Of a stretch of DNA of 64,000 nucleotides, positions 34,615 through 44,845 are shown piece after piece. A program made the position numbers and the translations under genes. The DNA is taken from positions 682,001 through 746,000 of the forward strand of contig JAPEUQ010000014.1 in NCBI GenBank assembly GCA_027946365.1, given 5' to 3'. How positions within the stretch are numbered: the stretch's first letter is position 1; every line of letters begins with the position of its first letter. A model generated the notes under the pieces. That model made no database searches. It was not told where the DNA came from and saw only the letters and a list, made by a program, of their open reading frames with translations. This DNA is from Kalmusia sp. IMI 367209. Its lineage: Eukaryota > Ascomycota > Dothideomycetes > Pleosporales > Didymosphaeriaceae.

Positions 34615-36039
34615 ATGGCAAAGAAAAAGGGAGTGCCAGCCAACTCTGGTGCAAGGATGCCAACAGCTGTCACTGCGCCGATAGCGATTCCAGCAAAGAC
34701 CACACCGAAAAAAATCCAAAAGAACACGACCAAGAAATCGAAGGGGGGAAATAAATTGACCAAAGGAAGCAATAGAAAGAGAAAAGCAGCGGACGATGAC
34801 ATGGGGGTTCGTTGGGCCATTACTACTCGAAGGGCTACCCGCGCCGCACATGGCTCTTTTCGATTCGCTTTCCGAAGTGCTCGACAAGTAGAGCACGATG
34901 CGATTGCCAACACAATGGCCAAAACGTGGCTCCCTAACCCGCTCAACCCCGGTAATGCCGCTCGTCCGAATCTGAATGCGCGCGGGATCAGCAACCACGA
35001 CAGCGTACATTGCTACATGAACTCGACACTTCAAGCTCTCTTGCACACGCCTATCTTCCTTCATTGGATCCGCACTCACGTTGATCATGAGCGTGGATCA
35101 AGATGCGCAAAATGTAATATGAAAAGCCTTGTTGAGCTTTACTGGGGTCCGCAGGATCCCACCGGCCATCCATTAAATGCGAAACCTCTGCGACAGATCA
35201 AGAAAATGTTGTTCGCTTTGGACGACGCTTATGGCAACACTGAAGAGAACGGTGCTGAATTCAAAAGGTATGAACAGAATGATGCAGACGCATTTTTCGA
35301 ATGGTTGTGTGCCGAATTGGGCGAGGGTGGTGATAAAGCGTGGGAAGACCAATATGACGCGATGTTCAGGCTCTACCTTCTCCCATGGGACAAATGCCGA
35401 CATTGTGGTATAGAGGTCGAGTCAGTACTGAGCAACGAAATCAATCTTTCCGTCGCCGTCGATACCCAGAATACTACCATCCAGCAGGCGATCCACGATC
35501 ATTTTACCCACGATAGGATCCATGACAGTCAATGTTATTCCGAAAAATGCAAAGGTACTACAAAATCCAAGGATCGCCGTTTGGTCATTGAAGCCGCACC
35601 TCAAGTATTGCGGGTTACCTTAAAGATATTTTCAATCAATCCCGAGACGTATGAACTCGAGAAGTCTAAACATACGCTCCAGTTTGGGGAGGATTTAGAT
35701 CTTACCCAGTATCAGCAGCACGCCGCTGTCCCTCTGAACTACAGGCTTGCAAGCGTCATATCGCATAACGGACTCGGATTAGACAGTGGACATTATATAT
35801 CCAGTGTGCGTAGCCCAGGAAATGCTCCCTTTTATCTCATCTCTGACGATAATGTGCGGCCTTTTACTCTTCAGGAGTTCACGAGCAATCCGCAGCGGCT
35901 CACGAATGGTAGGAGAGCCGCCAAGTTTCGGGCGTATGTACTTACGTACATTAGGGACGACAATTCGCTCCAGGCTAGCCTGAGTGCACTGCAAGACAAT
36001 CGCTTGTTGAAAGAGCTGGCCTGGGGTATGAAGGAATAG
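34615..36039 (+). CDS. Ubiquitin carboxyl-terminal hydrolase (USP, peptidase C19)
   Basis: A single-exon gene for a 474-residue deubiquitinase-like protein. The Cys box is HCYMNSTLQALLHTPIF with the nucleophile at Cys133. The QQDA-like box is YEQNDADAFFEWLC. The His box is LDSGHYISSVRS (His393), followed by FYLISDDNVRPFT with the third catalytic Asp near residue 411. Two cysteine pairs (CRHC and CYSEKC) resemble the zinc ribbon of the fingers subdomain. The first 60 residues are lysine-rich and likely a nuclear or nucleolar signal (KKSKGGNKLTKGSNRKRKAA). The Cys box lacks the usual GN-x-C lead, having DSVHC instead. All three catalytic residues are present, so activity is plausible. It sits at the edge of the gene-poor stretch next to the HET fragment. 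Confidence 0.9.
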   Translation: MAKKKGVPANSGARMPTAVTAPIAIPAKTTPKKIQKNTTKKSKGGNKLTKGSNRKRKAADDDMGVRWAITTRRATRAAHGSFRFAFRSARQVEHDAIANTMAKTWLPNPLNPGNAARPNLNARGISNHDSVHCYMNSTLQALLHTPIFLHWIRTHVDHERGSRCAKCNMKSLVELYWGPQDPTGHPLNAKPLRQIKKMLFALDDAYGNTEENGAEFKRYEQNDADAFFEWLCAELGEGGDKAWEDQYDAMFRLYLLPWDKCRHCGIEVESVLSNEINLSVAVDTQNTTIQQAIHDHFTHDRIHDSQCYSEKCKGTTKSKDRRLVIEAAPQVLRVTLKIFSINPETYELEKSKHTLQFGEDLDLTQYQQHAAVPLNYRLASVISHNGLGLDSGHYISSVRSPGNAPFYLISDDNVRPFTLQEFTSNPQRLTNGRRAAKFRAYVLTYIRDDNSLQASLSALQDNRLLKELAWGMKE

Positions 36040-36419
36040 TCGTCGCGTGCCCGTGTGGGGATAGTTCGCTTTACGAATAGTAGCGACTAAGGATCTAGGA
36101 GCATTTGTTTTAGTATAATAGAAGAATCCGAACTTTGGTGTAATGGATTATCAAACTCTTGTCTTGCGAAAGCGTGAAGTTCACTTGACCCGCCTAGTGC
36201 CTTGGCATTACACTCAACTAAAGAATTTCATTCCACACTTCTGTTCAATTGTGCGTGATGGCAAAGTCTACCAGGTTACTTCTAGAGGTATAACGCACGA
36301 GTCATACCTTCGAGCTTGTTAGTCTCAGGCAGTACATCTCGCAGGTGTACCCCACCACCATTCTTCTTTCCTCTTCCGCTCCCCATCCACTCTCGACCTC
36401 GCCATCACTGCACAGGGCT
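36040..36419. other. Spacer between the USP gene and TRM9
   Basis: 3' flank of the protease gene and promoter of TRM9. C/T-rich just before the TRM9 start. No gene. Confidence 0.5.
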
Positions 36420-37287
36420 ATGTCCGATCCAGAGTCCCAAGGCGCAGCTTACGAAGAACAACACGTGCATTCCGTCTACGAGCAAATAGCTTCGCATTTC
36501 TCCTCTACACGATACAAGGTGTGCGTCAACCAACCCTGACCTCCCGCTACACGTGATTAACACCAGTCAGCCCTGGCCGATCGTCGAGCGTTTTCTGAAA
36601 GAGCTACCCGATGGAGCTGTCGGCGCAGATGTAGGCTGTGGCAATGGCAAATACCTCGCCGTCAATCCTGGCGTCTTCATCGTGGGCTCCGACCGGTAAC
36701 ACCACCACAATGCCAAACATGCGTGCACCTGTTGACATGTCACGAGGTCTACGAATCTAGTTAAGATTGCAAAACAGCACCAGCCCCATGCAAGCATAGT
36801 GGCAGATAACTTGAGCCTACCACATCCACTGCACAGTTTCGACTTCGCCATCTCAATAGCAGTCATCCACCACTTGTCCACCCCGGCACGGAGAAAGGAG
36901 GCGGTGAAAGCTGTGCTAGAGCTCCTGCGACGGCCATTAGAGGGGTATCCTGAAAGTGGTGGGAGAGCCTTAATCTACGTGTGGGCGTTGGAACAGAAAG
37001 ATAGTCGGAGGGGGTGGGATGAGGGGCATGATCAGGATGTCATGGTGCCGTGGGTTATGAAGGTGAAGAAAGAGAAGGACGGGAAGAAGGGGCGGAGTCA
37101 AAAGGCTTCTGTGGAGAGTAACGAAGATGAACAGCGTCCTGAGCAATCTCAGGATAAAACGTTCTTGCGATATTATCACTTGTATCGCAAGGGCGAGCTA
37201 GAGCAGGATATCGTAGAGGCTGGGGGAGAGGTGGTGGAGGCAGGGTATGAAAAGGATAACTGGTGGGCGATTGCGGTTCGAAAATGA
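36420..37287 (+). CDS. TRM9: tRNA wobble-uridine carboxymethyl methyltransferase Trm9
   Basis: This SAM-dependent enzyme methylates cm5U34 to mcm5U34 in tRNA anticodons, acting with Trm112. Exons: 36420-36518, 36571-36695 and 36747-37287 (254 residues, exon sum 765). The N terminus AAYEEQHVHSVYEQIASHFS and the first exon junction STRYK|PWPIVERFL match the family exactly. The SAM site is GADVGCGNGKYLAVNPG, then GSDRSTNLVKIA. The C terminus carries RYYHLYRKGELEQDI and EKDNWWAIAVRK. A lysine/glutamate-rich insert near residues 175-205 (KVKKEKDGKKGRSQKA) is typical of the variable loop in fungi. The gene is tail to tail with RCE1: only 34 bases separate the two stop codons, so 3' UTRs must overlap. 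Confidence 0.95.
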
Positions 37288-37321
37288 ATGACATTCGAGA
37301 GCGGTGATTGCTATGAAATCC

Positions 37322-38427
37322 CTACTCCTCTCTCAAAGCAACTGGCAAAGCATGCGAGCTCTCCGTCAATGGGAATAGTTGCCAGTAGAAACCCACCGCA
37401 CCGGCTACTAGAATTAGATAATACGCTGCAGTCCATGCAATACCCTGGTTCGGGTGCTGAGGACTAGCAGGCTTCCCTTCTCCTTTGCCAGGTGGTCCGA
37501 TCGGTTCACCAGCTTGCACACCGACTCTACCGTAGAAACGCGGCAGACCCATCCAGTTACAGAAGCTGTGTGCAAGAATCACCGAGTAGACGTTCCCTGT
37601 ACGAATAAAGACGAACGCGGCGAAGAAACCGAATAACGATGTGTATGTAAATTGGAAAAGGGATCGAAGCACGGCGAGGACCAGTGGGGTTTGCGGATGG
37701 GTCAAACGAAACTCGTACAAGTGGTGGACGTGCGCAATGCCGAAGTACAGGGGAGTCAGGAAGATAATCTTCTTCCCCGAGAAGCCTGCGAGGACGTGAA
37801 GTGGGATGATCAAGGAGCGCCAAATGAGCTCCTCGGTGACAGGACCCTGTAATGCTTAGTAGCATTCCAACCCGAAGAAACGACTGACGCACCACGACAT
37901 AGTTCCTGTATCCTATCCAGCTACTGAGTGTTGCATACACCTCCCGGCCCCTCACCCAGTCCCTCAGCGCACCGTCTACAACGCCATGCTCGAACAGAGG
38001 CCCGGCGAACAATATGGCTACGAGGAGTATGGTTTTTGCCGTGTCCAGCAGCGAAGCAGGCCACACGCCGAGCAGCCGGAGAATATCTGCCGCGGGGAGA
38101 TGGCCAGATCGATTCAGTACAAAGACGGTCAAGCCGAGACTAAGAATACACGACGAGGTAACGGCTCGTACCCTCGCGCGTATCGACGAAGGCGCATCGC
38201 GCGTCAGCTGCGGAGACGGGCGCGTAGCAGAGGACAGGTAGAAAGGCAACACGTAGACTACGGTGAAGAGAACCTGCAACTAGTCGTCAGTCTTGACCAA
38301 TGTCCCCCGGTGCAAGCCGCACGATAGGCGGGAGAGTATAGGCATGGTGGGCGGGACGCACAGACAAGAGGGCCGCAGCGCTGGGAGAAACAGCGGGAGG
38401 CTTGGGAACTGGCCACAGGTCAGACAT
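37322..38427 (-). CDS. RCE1: CAAX prenyl endopeptidase Rce1
   Basis: An endoplasmic-reticulum membrane protease that removes the last three residues of prenylated CAAX proteins such as Ras. Exons: 38427-38362, 38273-37893 and 37846-37322 (323 residues). Splicing gives AALLS|VLFTVVYVLPFYLS and RNYVV|GPVTEELIWRS. Catalytic CPBP motifs are present: EELIWR (Glu-Glu), FGIAHVHH (His) and HSFCN (His/Asn). Several hydrophobic membrane helices span the protein. The C-terminal segment ends LTESSHALPVALREE. The start ATG lies inside the overlap with a spliced upstream reading frame (see the small ORF at 38420-38636). Confidence 0.93.
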
Positions 38428-38636
38428 GCTCGAGCCGTTCAAACAGATTCTGAAGGTCTAGCGGAGGTGGTGGAGCTCTTGTGCATGGCGCGGGCGGTAA
38501 GGCGGCTGGTGGAGGGCGAGCGTGGAAGGCGCAGGCCAATCGATTCGAACTCACCGCCTTTGATATGCTTCTCGTACATGTTCCCCAGAGTGCTGAAACC
38601 GACTCTCCACGACTTGGGGGCCGGCGGCGGCGGCAT
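38420..38636 (-). CDS. Candidate spliced small ORF overlapping the RCE1 start
   Basis: A frame with a strong start context (CAAAATGCC) at 38636 reads MPPPPAPKSWRVGFSTLGNM and then YEKHIKG. It meets a good donor (GTGAGT) at 38554. With the acceptor CCACCAG (49-base intron, 38554-38506) the frame continues ALPPAPCTRAPPPPLDLQNL and then FERLEHV, ending at TGA 38422-38420; total 55 codons, exon sum 168. The stop overlaps the RCE1 initiation codon in the 8-base string ATGTCTGA. Another acceptor (CTTCAG, near 38448) would give a shorter frame ending 17 bases before the RCE1 ATG. I do not recognise the peptide. It could be a conserved micro-protein on a dicistronic mRNA, a regulatory upstream ORF, or chance. 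Confidence 0.4.
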
Positions 38637-39610
38637 TTTGATGCTCAGTCGAACAAAGCGGTACGGAGTGGTTCAGGAGACATGGGAGTGTTCTTTATAG
38701 CTCTTCCCCCCCCCCGCCGTTACGATTGTTCTTGCCGAACCAACACGAGATCGATAAACGCCGCCCGGCTGCCTGCAAACGCCGCAAACACAAGTAGGCG
38801 CCGCTGGAACAACATTCTTCCCCTCCGGACCCGACCGCTTCCCCCCGTCTGGAGCAGCAAAGCAGGCGAGGGAACAGCTGGAGCCACGAGCAACGGCCCC
38901 CTGCATTGGCGCGGAGCGACACGCGCACTGGCCATCGCGAGACCATCGACAAGACCGCCCCAAGGCCCCGGCGTGGACGTCAGTGGTCCTCCCGTTTGAT
39001 TGCGGCACCCACGCACGCGTCGAGAGGCCTTTTATCGATATTCGATAAGGGGCGCATAACTGGGATTGAGGGAAGCCCTGAGTCAAATCATCCATCGCAA
39101 AGGCGGCCGGACCGCCGTGCAAATCACCTCGACGGGCCAGAGAGGGAGATCCCCAAGACAGCCAGACAGCCAGACAGCCACACCAGCCATAGTGCCGTGC
39201 GGAAGTTCGGAGAGGCGCGTTCTCATCCGTGCTCCTGGTGTGCTGGCATTGGAAGGCACGTACAGAAGCGAGCTGCACCTGCTGCAGCTACCAGCTTGCT
39301 CGGCCGCGCCCTCCTGATACGATTTTAGCAGCCGCTGCCCACTTGTCGGCCCTCGTCTTCGAATTTCCCAAACCTTTAATGCCATCACGGCCCCATTTGT
39401 CACTCTTTTTGACTCTTTTGACATGTCTGTATAGCTTCTTGTCGCTCATTGCAGCTCTCGTTTCCCAGCATTCCTTATTTCCTTCTTTTTGTCATATCTC
39501 CTACCTGTTGTCTTAATGAGCCGTCTCACTATTCGACATTACACCGTCACGTCTCGCGATCGCACGCATTGGACTTCTCCTAGGCTGCACCCTCACCAAG
39601 TGCAGAAAGC
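38637..39610. other. Divergent region between RCE1 and the serine-rich gene
   Basis: A TATAAAG-like element sits at about 38697-38702 on the minus strand, about 60 bases upstream of the small ORF. A short (GACAGCCA)3 repeat lies near 39156-39180. The right half is C/T-rich leader of the serine-rich gene. No gene recognised. Confidence 0.5.
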
Positions 39611-41905
39611 ATGTCGGCCTCGGTCAGCCGGCGCTCTTCTGCCTCAGACACGCCTGTTACGTCCCCGCTGGCGCGCGCTCCAAAATTTTCACCACCATCT
39701 TCCAGGACTGTTTCTCCCATCCGCAGACCTCTTCACGACCGTTCAAACTCGCAAACCAATCAGTATGCCGGACCCACGATCCGGATAGTGGAGGACCCAG
39801 GCACCGATGTCTATTCAAAGAACCCATTTCCCAGCCAGTCCTCTCAGATATTACCGCCTCGTAAAGTACCAGGGTATTCGTTCGAGCGCAGGGGGTCTCG
39901 TGTTTCAGATACGGTCGCAAGCATTGAAGCAAGAAGCCACACCCTGGTTCCCGAGCCATTGCAGTACAAGAAAGTCAGACACTCGACGTCCACTAACACG
40001 TCAGATGCGGACACTGTTGTGGCCTCTTCCTTCTCGCCGTTGTCCAGTCGTTTCTCCCAGGGCAGCACCACCCGGTCATCACCGCCGCCTGAATCCTTAT
40101 TTAGGAGCGAAAAGGACTTCGAGGCACTTCAGGAAGTTCCCTCCTCCCCGCTCAGATCGACAATCCGGGCTGTCACTCCTTCGACCTCGTCCAGTGCCGA
40201 AGCGCCGTCTGAAGGCCACGCATTGACGCCACGCGCATCTGCAGCATCGCTTGCTTCGACCGACAGCGCGGAATCCCTTACGCAGCTCAACACAAATCAC
40301 AAGAGAGGCTCATCCAACATCAGCTTTGGTCCCCCCTCGGCACAGCGTCACAAACACACACCATCATTTGGATCCGATAAAAAGAAGCAGGCTTCATCTA
40401 ATCAGCGGCCGACATCAAAGGCCTCCACACACTCTTTTGCATACACAGACTATTCTTACACCAGCGAACGCCCACGGTCTGCCTCGCAACCCCCGCCATC
40501 TATTCATGAGGCACGCACAGCGACCGTCGCAACCGGAGTACGAGTCAACTACCCAGTTGTGCGCGCGCCCTCTGCCAGCAGCTTATGGGCTTCATCGCAA
40601 GAACAACTTCCCACCATCACGTCCCGAATGAACAATCGCGGCGCACAAGTGCACCATTGGAGCTCGCAGCTTTCGACGATACCCTCCGAATCTGAGCGCG
40701 GCTCTCGATCAATTGAGCGAGTTTCGCATTCATTCAGTGCGCGGTCACAATCACAAGATGATTTCCCGGGAACTGGGAGAGCCGTCATCCCCCGCAGGAG
40801 ACAGACGGTTGGGAGCGTTTCGTCTTCGGATAATGTTTCCTCAAACCCCACCGAGTCATCGGTGGCTGTCCCTCTACCATTATTCTCCCCCATAACTGGC
40901 CCTTCGAATGATGATCGAGATTCAGAAGAGCGACACGACACCATCTCGCCGCTACAGTCGCCTCCGCTGCGGATGAAGACGTCTTTCCTTCGAAGATGGG
41001 ATAGCGACTCACGATCAACAACCTCTTCAAGACCAAGCTCATCTCAATCTGATTTGTCCACGTTCGTCGCGAGCACGATTCCAGCATGGGCAAGGTAAAG
41101 AATACCGTGATACATAATGACTGCATTCATGCTTACTGAGGCACAGGGTTTACTACCGACGCGGTGAACGCGAATCTTTGGGCGCTCCGGAATCTATCAC
41201 AGAATCCTCTTCCAGTGCGCGCATACCAACAGCGCAAAGCGGAAGGACAACCACGCCTTCGGACGGAAACTTTCCTCTGAGTATCTACCGACCGCGCAAT
41301 CGACCACACCAGCGGATCTCACAAGCAGAGACAGCGTCAATGTCTGATGGTCCAATTGAGCAGGACATATACGTCCTTGAACCCTCTCGGCGGCGCATAA
41401 TGGAGCCATTCACGCCACGTCTCCGACAAGACCGACGAAGTCAAGCCCAACTTAGTGCATGGAAAGCGCCATCCTTTGATGAAAACTTTGGCTCGATGCT
41501 CTTCAGCCGTCAGAACAGGCAGATACTGTTTTTCTGTTTAGGATTCATCTTTCCGCTCGGTAAGCTTGCGTCCTGTCTATGCGTATGGACGCGTCATTCT
41601 AACGTATCGTTTAGCATGGATAATAGCAGCCATTCTACCATTACCTCCAGACCCTGACACGGTCCATGGAACAACAGCGAGCGAACTAGACCTTGAACAA
41701 CGCTTCGACCATCAGTTTGGCCCAGTGGTGGACAAGTCGTACCAGAAAGCCAATTGGTGGCGCAACCTGAATCGGATCATGTCCGGGGTCGGGACACTTC
41801 TTATTGGAGTAATTGTAAGAAGTCATGATTGCACGTTACATAAAGAGCATCGTGCTAATTCACTTATAGATCGCACTCGCAATCCTCGCATCTAGGATGT
41901 CCTAG
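39611..41905 (+). CDS. Serine-rich protein with C-terminal membrane segments
   Basis: Four exons: 39611-41094, 41147-41559, 41615-41814 and 41870-41905 (710 residues, exon sum 2133). The first 600 residues are serine/proline/threonine-rich and disordered, with many potential kinase sites. Near residue 620 a conserved block begins: SMLFSRQNRQILFFCLGFIF, then PLAWIIAAILPLPPDP. A second hydrophobic stretch, GVGTLLIGVIIALAILASRM, is at the very end. The layout (long cytoplasmic tail, two short membrane helices) is one I associate with a fungal family annotated only as serine-rich protein; I cannot give a function. The short last exon (36 bases) supplies the last 11 residues and stop. Confidence 0.8.
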
Positions 41906-43226
41906 ATCCTACCAAATATTAGCCTTCGGGCCTCAAACATCACTCTGCGCCCTTTTTCTACCATCTCTCACATCTGCCTGCTTCACGCACGCTCCCCACG
42001 TCTACACGACATCTTTCGCATAATGCTTATTCATGACTGCATCACGCCACTTACGTCTTTTAATCATGTCTTTTCCCTATCCCGCTATGTATTACGACTT
42101 GACACGCTCTCAGAGTCTCTCGTACTGCGTAGCTCCTGTACAATAGCCTCCTCTTCTTTATTATTTAGACCCCACAGTGGCATCTGCGTTCTAGCGACTT
42201 GGTTCGGACAGCATAGCATATCTCAGCGGGCGTTTCTTTGTTTGCTTCTAGACCACCATATTACCCTTTGTATAAGAGCTTGTTTTGGAAATTTGGAGAT
42301 GAGTACCATCTACTGAGGATTTCATGGATGGACCATCGGTTGGATGGATCGGCGACAGTACAGTATGTGCGGCCGCGGTTAATGTTTGGAACCGGACTGA
42401 ACTGAATTGAACGATACGAATTGTAATTGTAGATAGGCGCTTAAACGGACGCACGCTCCTGTGCGGATGACGGCCAAAGCGCAATATAAAACGATTGTCT
42501 TCTGATGACTTGGTTCTTGCCTTGATTTGCGAGCACGATGCGACTTGGGCTTGGATGCACGGCTCACTTGTGGGTCTTTAAGACCAGGAGAAGGTGAGTC
42601 GCAACACGCCTCACGATCTGATACTTGGATCCCCCAGTCTGTTGTCGCAGCCTTACGCACGAGGCATCAACTCACTTGGCACATGGGATAGGGATAGTGC
42701 TCTTCTTTGTGCCATCATTTCCCAAGTGTCTTTCATACCTCCTAGATCGATAGGAAAGGTCAAAAACCCACCATTGCACTATGTGTCCTGGGGTAACACG
42801 CTGTATAGTGCAATAGAAAGAAAGTGTTAGCTAAATCCTTGAGATTACTCGACAGTCCAGCGGAACACCGAGCGGCCAAATCATGCCGAGCTCCCTCTTT
42901 GCGCCACTCTCACCTCCATCGCGAATGTTATGGTTGTGATGTTCAAGTTGAGTCATCCAGGCTAACCTCAGAGCTAGGAACAGAATCGAGTCACCGAAGT
43001 TTTGGTGGCAGTGCGGCGCGACAAAATATGAGTCGAAAGGCGCTAGACCCCACCGAGGTAACTGCGAGCGGCGACGCCCCTCAATAAAAAGCAGCCCACT
43101 GCACACGACATTCTGCGATCAACGAACTCCAGTTCTCGGCCACGACTACACCCGCTTCTCTTCTTACCTACCCTTGTCACTTTATTTTCACAGAATTACA
43201 ACTCCACACAGAAGGAATAATACAAT
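41906..43226. other. Intergenic region upstream of TIF6
   Basis: No gene recognised. The last 150 bases are C/T-rich leader of TIF6. Confidence 0.5.
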
Positions 43227-44244
43227 ATGGCGGTCCGTGCGCAATTTGAGAACTCGAACGAGTAGGTTTTGCCCCGCTACAGTTCGAAGGAACGATGAGA
43301 CGGAAGCGCTTTGAGACATGGACTTATGCTAATGGTACACTGTAGGGTTGGCGTATTTTCTACACTTACGAATGCGTATGCGATTGTTGCAGTCGGAGCT
43401 TCAGAGAACTTCTATAGGTGCGTTTCGAGAGTTCCTGCCAGCAAGATGTCGCCTGGAGCTAGTCGCAAAGGCATAGTTTAGACGGCGACAAAATGCTGAC
43501 ATCTGCGCGATAGTGTTTTCGAAGCTGAACTCCAAGACGTCATACCCATTTGCCATGCTACGATAGCAGGCACAAGGATAGTGGGTCGATTGACCGCAGG
43601 GTAGGTTCTGAAACCAATCTGTCCCTGGGTCCAGCTAACACCGTCCAGCAACAAGAAAGGGCTCCTCGTCCCCACCACTACCACTGATCAAGAACTCCAA
43701 CATCTCCGCAATTCAATCCCTGACAGCGTCAAGATCCAGCGAATAGAAGAACGTCTCTCCGCCTTGGGCAATGTAATATGCTGCAACGACCACGTAGCAC
43801 TCGTTCACCCAGACATCGAGCGCGAAACTGAGGAGATAATAGCAGATGTACTTGGCGTTGAGGTCTTTAGGCAGACGATCGCGGACAATGTATTGACGGG
43901 CAGCTATATGGCGCTGAGCAACCAGGGCGGAATTGTGCATCCCAAGACAAGCATCCAGGATCAGGACGAGCTAAGCAGCTTGCTCCAAGTGCCGCTTGTG
44001 GCAGGAAGTGTGAACCGTGGTAGCGCAGTCGTGGGCGCGGGTATGGTCGTGAACGATTGGATGGCTGTGACGGGTGGGTTTCTCCTGATCTTAAAGCAAT
44101 CGCGGATGCTAATGGTGCGCAGGACTTGATACTACGGCTACGGAGCTATCAGTTGTCGAATCTGTCTTCCGGCTAGGAGAGGGCAACGGCCCCAGCGCTA
44201 TTAACACGACACACAAAGATGCGATGGTGGAGTCCTTTTACTGA
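43227..44244 (+). CDS. TIF6: Eukaryotic translation initiation factor 6 (Tif6)
   Basis: An anti-association factor that binds the 60S ribosomal subunit and is needed for its nucleolar maturation. Five exons: 43227-43261, 43346-43417, 43514-43600, 43649-44073 and 44123-44244 (246 residues, exon sum 741). All exon joins give the expected family text: [55 protein letters not shown], and [18 protein letters not shown]. The five-fold pentein repeat and the length match the usual 245 residues. Donors are weak or unusual (GTAGGT twice, GTGCGT, GTGGGT). Confidence 0.97.
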
Positions 44245-44845
44245 TGAATGCTCATATACGAACATGCATGGGTACTCTATACAAAGACCTCGTCTCGCGA
44301 TATTGTGGTTCGCGATAGATAGAGGCACGGCGCATGGCGTCTGGAGAAAACTGGGCTACGATTGGGATTTGCTACGTTCCCAATGCGCGTCATGATGTAG
44401 AAAATGGATTGATACCACTTCACAAATATTGCATGTTTGAACGCGAGTGTTTGGAATGAAACGTCTCGCGAGGTAGTAACAGCTTGGATTTTGTGAACTA
44501 AATACCTTAAAAGCGTGATAGAAGATATGCGAAGATGTGGAACCATGTGTGTGTAAATGCTATAAGGAAGCCCCCGCCATCCTGATAGGGCTGAAGGCGG
44601 TGAGAAAGATCGCCGCGGCTTGGCATCAACGCTGAACTCCATGAATTACTTTGCGCCGCCGGAACATATGGCCTTCAGATTTATCAACACCACATATCCT
44701 CCACACTGAGGGCTGCCACAGAATCGTTTTTTTTTCCATGGGCACTCTTCTGGCGCCCTTCTTGATCTGAGCCTGTAAAAGGCACCAGCGCAACCTCAAC
44801 CCTCCGCGCCTCACTCCTCACGATTACATAAAGCTCTCAACCACC
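44245..44845. other. Spacer between TIF6 and ESS2
   Basis: 3' flank of TIF6 and promoter of ESS2. A 121-codon frame on the minus strand (44642-44277) has no recognisable domain and is probably chance. Confidence 0.4.

Noticed and set aside
38531..38560. GAGTTCGAATCG resembling a tRNA B box
   Set aside because: No A box, no acceptor stem or cloverleaf around it; it lies in the small intron upstream of RCE1.
44277..44642. 121-codon minus-strand frame between TIF6 and ESS2
   Set aside because: No domain, no signal peptide, typical chance frame in a 600-base spacer.
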